Source: Claveliimonas bilis
Lineage (GTDB): Bacteria; Bacillota; Clostridia; Lachnospirales; Lachnospiraceae
Assembly (NCBI RefSeq): GCF_020892095.1
Contig: NZ_AP024845.1
Span: forward strand, 2,604,001-2,668,000
DNA length: 64,000 bases
Direction: 5' to 3'
The stretch's first letter is position 1; each line of letters starts with the position of its first letter. The notes below the pieces were generated by a model that did not search any database, had not been told where the DNA came from, and worked only from the letters and a program-made list of their open reading frames with translations. Made by a program: the position numbers and the translations under genes. Of this stretch, positions 59,331 to 64,000 are shown one piece after another.

Positions 59331-60413
59331 ATGGATCTGAAGATTGGAGTGATCAAAGGCGATGGTATCGGGCCGGAGATTGTCACAGAGGCCATGAAGG
59401 TTTTAGATAAAGTTGGAAATGTATATGGACATACCTGCCATTATGAACAGCTTCTTTTGGGAGGCGCCTCTATTGATGTGCACGGAATCCCTCTGACCGA
59501 TGAGACAATAGAAAAAGCAAAAGCCTGCGATGCAGTATTAATGGGATCCATAGGGGGAGATGCAAAAACTTCACCCTGGTATCAGCTTGAGCCGGATAAA
59601 AGACCGGAGGCCGGACTTTTGAAAATAAGAAAGGCGCTGAATCTTTTTGCCAATCTGCGGCCTGCAGTTTTGTATGATGAATTGAAAGGAGCCTGTCCTT
59701 TGAAAGAAGACATTACGGAGGGCGGTTTTGATATGATGATCATGCGTGAGCTGACCGGAGGTCTGTATTTTGGAGAAAGGAAAACCGTAGAGGAAGATGG
59801 CGTTATGACAGCCTATGATTCTCTCACCTATAATGAAAATGAGATCAGAAGGATTGCAAAGCGTGCTTTTGACGTTGCGGAAAAGAGACGATGCAAAGTA
59901 ACAAGTGTGGATAAGGCGAATGTACTGGATTCTTCCAGACTTTGGAGAAAAGTTGTGGAAGACGTGGCAAAAGAGTATCCGAACGTTGAGTTGGAACATA
60001 TGCTGGTAGACAATTGTGCGATGCAGCTGGTAAAAGATCCGCGTCAGTTTGATGTGATCTTGACAGAGAATATGTTTGGCGACATTCTCTCTGACGAAGC
60101 CAGTATGGTGACCGGATCTATTGGAATGCTGGCAAGTGCCAGTCTGAATGAAACAAAATTCGGCCTGTATGAGCCAAGCGGAGGTTCCGCCCCGGATATT
60201 GCCGGAAAAGGAATAGCTAATCCGATCGCAACCATTTTATCCGCTGCTATGATGCTAAGATTCAGTTTTGACCTGGATCAGGAGGCAGACGCCATTGAAG
60301 CGGCAGTAGAGAAAGTCCTGAAAGACGGGTATCGTACGATAGATATTATGTCGGAGGGCAAGAAGCAGATTGGCACAAAAGAGATGGGAGATCGGATCGC
60401 AGCATATATTTAG
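59331..60413 (+). CDS. leuB: 3-isopropylmalate dehydrogenase
   Basis: Oxidises and decarboxylates 3-isopropylmalate in leucine synthesis. 360 residues with the start KIGVIKGDGIGPEIVTEAM, LLGGASIDVHGIPLTD, the Arg-rich substrate segment LRPAVLYDE and MMIMRELTGGLYFGERK, the catalytic Tyr/Lys region and the metal-binding GDILSDEASMVTGSIGMLASASL; the NAD specificity loop EPSGGSAPDIAGKGIANP is standard for LeuB. GGAAGAGG precedes the ATG. leuA, leuC and leuD are not in the window. Confidence 0.97.
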   Translation: MDLKIGVIKGDGIGPEIVTEAMKVLDKVGNVYGHTCHYEQLLLGGASIDVHGIPLTDETIEKAKACDAVLMGSIGGDAKTSPWYQLEPDKRPEAGLLKIRKALNLFANLRPAVLYDELKGACPLKEDITEGGFDMMIMRELTGGLYFGERKTVEEDGVMTAYDSLTYNENEIRRIAKRAFDVAEKRRCKVTSVDKANVLDSSRLWRKVVEDVAKEYPNVELEHMLVDNCAMQLVKDPRQFDVILTENMFGDILSDEASMVTGSIGMLASASLNETKFGLYEPSGGSAPDIAGKGIANPIATILSAAMMLRFSFDLDQEADAIEAAVEKVLKDGYRTIDIMSEGKKQIGTKEMGDRIAAYI

Positions 60414-60419
60414 ATACAA

Positions 60420-60504
60420 TTTTACACAGGGTATATTGCAGTTTTACACAGGGTATTTTCTAATTTGGGACGTAGTAAAGTTTAAAAGTGTTACGTCCCA
60501 AATT
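60420..60504. repeat. Direct and inverted repeats between leuB and ilvD
   Basis: TTTTACACAGGGTAT occurs twice (60420-60434 and 60442-60456), exactly 22 bases apart. It is followed by a perfect 13-base inverted repeat, AATTTGGGACGTA (60462-60474) and TACGTCCCAAATT (60492-60504), with a 17-base loop and no T run, ending six bases before the ilvD ribosome site. This may be a regulator-binding region or an mRNA structure controlling ilvD. Confidence 0.6.
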
Positions 60505-60521
60505 GCAACGGAGGATTGAAT

Positions 60522-62192
60522 ATGAGAAGTGATAATGTAAAAAAGGGCGTGCAGCAGGCACCCCACCGTTCGTTATTTAATGCGTTAGGATACACGAAAG
60601 AAGAGCTTGACCGTCCACTGATCGGTATTGTCAGCTCTTACAATGAGATTGTTCCAGGACACATGAATCTGGATAAGATCGTGAATGCAGTGAAGATGGG
60701 TGTGGCAATGGCAGGGGGAACCCCTATTGTATTTCCGGCCATTGCAGTGTGTGACGGAATCGCCATGGGACACATTGGTATGAAATATTCTCTTGTGACC
60801 CGTGATCTTATTGCAGATTCTACGGAAGCGATGGCAATGGCCCATCAGTTCGACGGACTTGTTATGGTTCCGAATTGTGATAAGAATGTGCCTGGGCTTC
60901 TGATGGCGGCAGCCCGGATCAATGTGCCGACAATTTTTGTCAGCGGCGGTCCAATGATGGCCGGACACGTACATGGCGAAAAAACAAGTCTTTCCAGTAT
61001 GTTTGAAGCAGTTGGCGCTCATGCGGCAGGAAAGATGGACGATGAAGGACTTCTGGAGATGGAAAACAAGGCATGTCCCACATGCGGATCCTGTTCCGGG
61101 ATGTATACAGCAAACAGCATGAACTGTCTGACAGAGGTTCTCGGAATGGGACTTGCAGGAAACGGAACGATTCCGGCAGTTTATTCCGAGCGTATCCGTC
61201 TTGCAAAACATGCCGGAATGCAGATCATGGAATTGGTAAGAAAAAATATCTGTCCAAGAGATATTATGACGAAGGAGGCAATCCTCAATGCCCTGACTGT
61301 AGATATGGCACTTGGATGCTCCACCAACAGTATGCTGCATCTGCCGGCGATCGCTCATGAGATCGGTATGGATTTCGAGATCGATTTCGCAAACGGAATC
61401 AGTGAGAAGACTCCGAATCTCTGCCACCTTGCACCAGCAGGCCATACTTATATTGAAGATCTCAATGAGGCGGGCGGCGTTTACGCTGTCATGTCTGAGC
61501 TGAATAAAAAAGGACTTCTCCATACGGAGTGTATGACTGTAACCGGAAAGACAGTTGGCGAAAACATCAAAGGAGCGGTGAACAAAAATCATAACGTCAT
61601 CCGGCCCATCGACAATCCATACAGCGAAACGGGCGGCCTTGCAGTTTTGAAAGGCAACCTGGCTCCTGACGGAAGCGTGGTAAAACGGTCTGCAGTTGTA
61701 GATGAAATGCTGGTTCACGAAGGGCCTGCAAGAGTCTTTGACTGTGAGGAAGATGCGATCGCAGCGATCAAAGGAGGAAAAATTGTAGAAGGTGATGTGG
61801 TTGTGATCCGCTATGTAGGGCCCAAGGGAGGTCCCGGAATGCCGGAAATGCTCAATCCAACCTCTGCTATTGCCGGAATGGGACTTGGATCCAGTGTAGC
61901 GCTGATCACAGACGGACGTTTCAGCGGTGCATCCAGAGGAGCGTCTATCGGACATGTTTCACCGGAAGCCGCAGTGGGCGGCCCCATTGCTTTTGTAGAA
62001 GAAGGAGATATAATCAAGATCGATATTCCCGGACTGAAAATCGAACTGGATGTTCCGGATGAAGTATTGGAAGAAAGGAAGAAAAACTGGCAGCCTCGTG
62101 AACCTAAGATTACAACAGGATATCTGGCAAGATATGCTTCCATGGTTACTTCGGGAAATCGCGGCGCTGTATTGGAAATTCCAAAAAAATAA
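60522..62192 (+). CDS. ilvD: Dihydroxy-acid dehydratase
   Basis: Dehydrates dihydroxy acids in valine, isoleucine and leucine synthesis, using an iron-sulfur cluster. 556 residues from ATG 60522 (GGAGG seven bases upstream; a TTG at 60516 is also open). Cluster ligands lie in [10 protein letters not shown] and [38 protein letters not shown] and the lysine region in [15 protein letters not shown] are present. It sits between leuB and ilvB, making a branched-chain amino acid block. Confidence 0.97.
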   Translation: MRSDNVKKGVQQAPHRSLFNALGYTKEELDRPLIGIVSSYNEIVPGHMNLDKIVNAVKMGVAMAGGTPIVFPAIAVCDGIAMGHIGMKYSLVTRDLIADSTEAMAMAHQFDGLVMVPNCDKNVPGLLMAAARINVPTIFVSGGPMMAGHVHGEKTSLSSMFEAVGAHAAGKMDDEGLLEMENKACPTCGSCSGMYTANSMNCLTEVLGMGLAGNGTIPAVYSERIRLAKHAGMQIMELVRKNICPRDIMTKEAILNALTVDMALGCSTNSMLHLPAIAHEIGMDFEIDFANGISEKTPNLCHLAPAGHTYIEDLNEAGGVYAVMSELNKKGLLHTECMTVTGKTVGENIKGAVNKNHNVIRPIDNPYSETGGLAVLKGNLAPDGSVVKRSAVVDEMLVHEGPARVFDCEEDAIAAIKGGKIVEGDVVVIRYVGPKGGPGMPEMLNPTSAIAGMGLGSSVALITDGRFSGASRGASIGHVSPEAAVGGPIAFVEEGDIIKIDIPGLKIELDVPDEVLEERKKNWQPREPKITTGYLARYASMVTSGNRGAVLEIPKK

Positions 62193-62217
62193 ATAAAAGT
62201 AGGAAAAGAGTGATGAA

Positions 62218-63885
62218 ATGCAGTTGACAGGTGCAGAAATTGTTATTGAATGTTTAAAAGAACAGGGTGTTGATACAGTATTCGGCTATCCGGGGGGAGC
62301 AATCCTGAATGTATATGATGAGCTGTATAAGCATAGTAATGAAATCAGACACATTCTTACATCCCATGAACAGGGAGCAGCCCATGCGGCGGACGGCTAT
62401 GCCAGAGCAACAGGGCGAGTAGGGGTATGCTTTGCCACCAGCGGGCCGGGCGCAACGAATCTTGTGACAGGAATTGCGACAGCATATATGGACTCTATTC
62501 CAATCGTTGCAATTACCTGTAATGTAGGAGTATCCTTACTTGGAAAAGACAGTTTCCAGGAAATTGATATTGCAGGTATTACCATGCCTATTACAAAGCA
62601 TAACTATATTGTGAAGGATGTAACAAAACTGGCAGATACCATCCGCAAAGCCTTCGTAATCGCAAAAAAGGGGCGTCCGGGGCCGGTTCTTATCGATATT
62701 CCGAAAGATATTACCAGCACAGTGACAGAATATGAGCCGGCAGTGATCGAGCCGGTAATGCCCTCTGAAGAAGTGTGCGAGGAAGATATCCAAACAGCTT
62801 TGGAAATGATCCGTCAGTCCAAAAAACCCTACGTCTTTGTAGGCGGCGGCGCGATTTTGTCTGGTGCTCATAAGGAATTGTATGAGTTTATAAAGAAAGT
62901 AGATGCTCCTGTGACAGACTCTCTTATGGGAAAAGGAGCATTTCCCGGAACAGATGAACTTTATACCGGGATGATAGGAATGCATGGAACAAAAACAGCA
63001 GATTACGGTGTGGATGAATGTGACCTTCTGATCGTAGCCGGCGCTCGTTTCAGCGACCGTGTTACCGGAAATGTGAAGGAGTTTGCAAAACATGCCAAAA
63101 TCCTTCAGTTTGATGTAGATGCAGCTGAGATGAACAAAAATGTGCTTATCACAGAAGGAGTGATCGGTGATCTGAAGGTGACTCTTAAAAGGATTAATGA
63201 GCTTTTGGAACAGCAGGATCACAGCGAGTGGAAAGAAAAGATTATGGCTTACAAGGAAAAATATCCTCTCGTTTATCCAAGTGAAGGGTTGACTGGTCCT
63301 TTTGTAGTGGAAGAAATCTACCGTCAGACAAAAGGAGAAGCGATCATTGTAACAGAGGTTGGTCAGCATCAGATGTGGGCGGCACAGTATTATAAGTACA
63401 CAAAACCGCGTACTTTGCTCACTTCCGGCGGACTCGGAACTATGGGATACGGGCTTGGCGCCGCGCTTGGGGCAAAGACCGGAATGCCGGATAAGACAGT
63501 AGTCAATATTGCCGGGGATGGATGTTTCCGTATGAACATGAATGAAATTGCCACAGCGGTAAGAAGCAATATTCCGGTGATTCAAGTAGTGATCAACAAT
63601 CATGTGCTGGGAATGGTACGTCAGTGGCAGGATTTGTTCTATGGAAAAAGATATTCCCAGACTGTTCTTAATGATGCAGTGGATTTTGTAAAGCTGGCAG
63701 AAGCGATGGGAGCAGAAGGCGTCCGGGTAACTACACGGGAAGAATTTCAGGAGGCCTTTGCAAGAGCGCTGACTCTCGGAAAACCTATTGTCATTGACTG
63801 TCAGATTGATAAAGACGAGAAAGTATGGCCGATGGTGGCGCCGGGAGCGCCGATTCGGGAAGCCTTTGACGAAGCGGATATGTAG
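62218..63885 (+). CDS. ilvB: Acetolactate synthase, large (catalytic) subunit
   Basis: 555-residue thiamine-diphosphate enzyme that forms acetolactate or acetohydroxybutyrate. GVDTVFGYPGGAILNVYDEL, the catalytic Glu in SHEQGAAHAADGYARATG, the FAD region and the ThDP motif GDGCFRMNMNEIATAVRSNIPV with NNHVLGMVRQWQ identify the biosynthetic (IlvB) rather than catabolic (AlsS) form. No small regulatory subunit gene (ilvN) follows: the next gene is serC. The stop of ilvD lies 26 bases upstream. Confidence 0.95.
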   Translation: MQLTGAEIVIECLKEQGVDTVFGYPGGAILNVYDELYKHSNEIRHILTSHEQGAAHAADGYARATGRVGVCFATSGPGATNLVTGIATAYMDSIPIVAITCNVGVSLLGKDSFQEIDIAGITMPITKHNYIVKDVTKLADTIRKAFVIAKKGRPGPVLIDIPKDITSTVTEYEPAVIEPVMPSEEVCEEDIQTALEMIRQSKKPYVFVGGGAILSGAHKELYEFIKKVDAPVTDSLMGKGAFPGTDELYTGMIGMHGTKTADYGVDECDLLIVAGARFSDRVTGNVKEFAKHAKILQFDVDAAEMNKNVLITEGVIGDLKVTLKRINELLEQQDHSEWKEKIMAYKEKYPLVYPSEGLTGPFVVEEIYRQTKGEAIIVTEVGQHQMWAAQYYKYTKPRTLLTSGGLGTMGYGLGAALGAKTGMPDKTVVNIAGDGCFRMNMNEIATAVRSNIPVIQVVINNHVLGMVRQWQDLFYGKRYSQTVLNDAVDFVKLAEAMGAEGVRVTTREEFQEAFARALTLGKPIVIDCQIDKDEKVWPMVAPGAPIREAFDEADM

Positions 63886-63915
63886 AAATAGAAAAGAAAA
63901 TGGAGGGAGAAGCTT

Positions 63916-64000
63916 ATGAGCAGAGTCTATAATTTTTCAGCAGGACCGGCCATGCTGCCGGAAGAAGTTCTGAAAGAGGCGGCGGAGGAAATGACAGATT
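63916..64000 (+). CDS. serC: Phosphoserine aminotransferase, N-terminal fragment
   Basis: The first 28 codons are visible before the window ends. They read SRVYNFSAGPAMLPEEVL, the invariant start of SerC, which makes phosphoserine in serine synthesis. AGGGAGAAG precedes the ATG. It is 30 bases past ilvB and could be co-transcribed. Confidence 0.93.
   Translation, partial: MSRVYNFSAGPAMLPEEVLKEAAEEMTD

Noticed and set aside
1-64000. Prophage, insertion sequence, integrase, CRISPR array or rRNA
   Set aside because: No transposase, integrase, phage structural or Cas motifs were seen in any frame, and no regularly spaced direct repeats other than the coding repeats at 58668-58883.

Overview
The window looks like the chromosome of an anaerobic, spore-forming gut Firmicute of the Lachnospiraceae (Clostridium cluster XIVa). 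Supporting evidence: an oxygen-sensitive class III ribonucleotide reductase, a SpoVAF/GerA-type germination protein, AGGAGG-type ribosome binding sites, the infC-rpmI-rplT and dnaG-rpoD-trmK gene orders, and a set of bile-acid-inducible (bai) homologues. No phage, transposase, CRISPR array or rRNA was seen. The species cannot be named from sequence alone.

Layout. 1-2.0 kb: tail of an ABC importer operon (binding protein, permease, ATPase). 2.1-5.3 kb: nrdD-nrdG-dUTPase. 5.4-8.4 kb: spoVAF-like gene, a DegV protein and a B3/B4-domain protein. 8.5-10.4 kb (minus strand): a YbaK deacylase and an SNF-type sodium symporter. 10.5-12.1 kb: infC-rpmI-rplT behind an attenuator leader, with infC starting at ATT, then tRNA-Leu(AAG). 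12.3-15.7 kb: a metal-efflux-like module (26-residue membrane peptide, DUF6110-like protein, P1B ATPase, Fur-family regulator) with Fur-box-like sites.

15.9-28.3 kb is the most interesting part: a rearranged bile acid 7-dehydroxylation locus. Homologues of BaiF, BaiB, a BaiA-type SDR and BaiH lie on the minus strand, and homologues of BaiCD and BaiE on the plus strand, around an AT-rich divergent intergenic region. Two AraC-type regulators sit inside the locus; one has two tandem DNA-binding domains and the other has none. The canonical BaiG transporter is absent and an OxlT-like MFS protein takes its place. A second SnoaL/NTF2-like dehydratase candidate lies 8 kb away at 36.2 kb. Together these genes could supply CoA ligation, 3-oxidation, C4 oxidation, 7-dehydration and CoA transfer, but the substrate (bile acid or another steroid acid) is inferred.

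28.4-36.2 kb: eight tightly packed genes for a surface glycan: four sugar-transfer-type ATP-grasp proteins, one TupA-like ATP-grasp, a polysaccharide pyruvyltransferase and two family 2 glycosyltransferases. This looks like a pathway that puts amino acid or peptide decorations on a polysaccharide. 37.0-43.1 kb: a PAS/GAF/degenerate-GGDEF/EAL protein next to a CheB-CheR-PAS fusion, downstream of a 9-G tract. 43.2-52.0 kb: tandem PPK2 phosphotransferase, dGTPase, dnaG, rpoD, trmK, a Nif3-like gene and a TGS-uridine-kinase-like gene. 52.0-59.1 kb: aroC (minus strand), an L,D-transpeptidase, tgt, yajC and a sortase-anchored glucosaminidase with 36-bp repeats. 59.3-64.0 kb: leuB, ilvD, ilvB and the start of serC.
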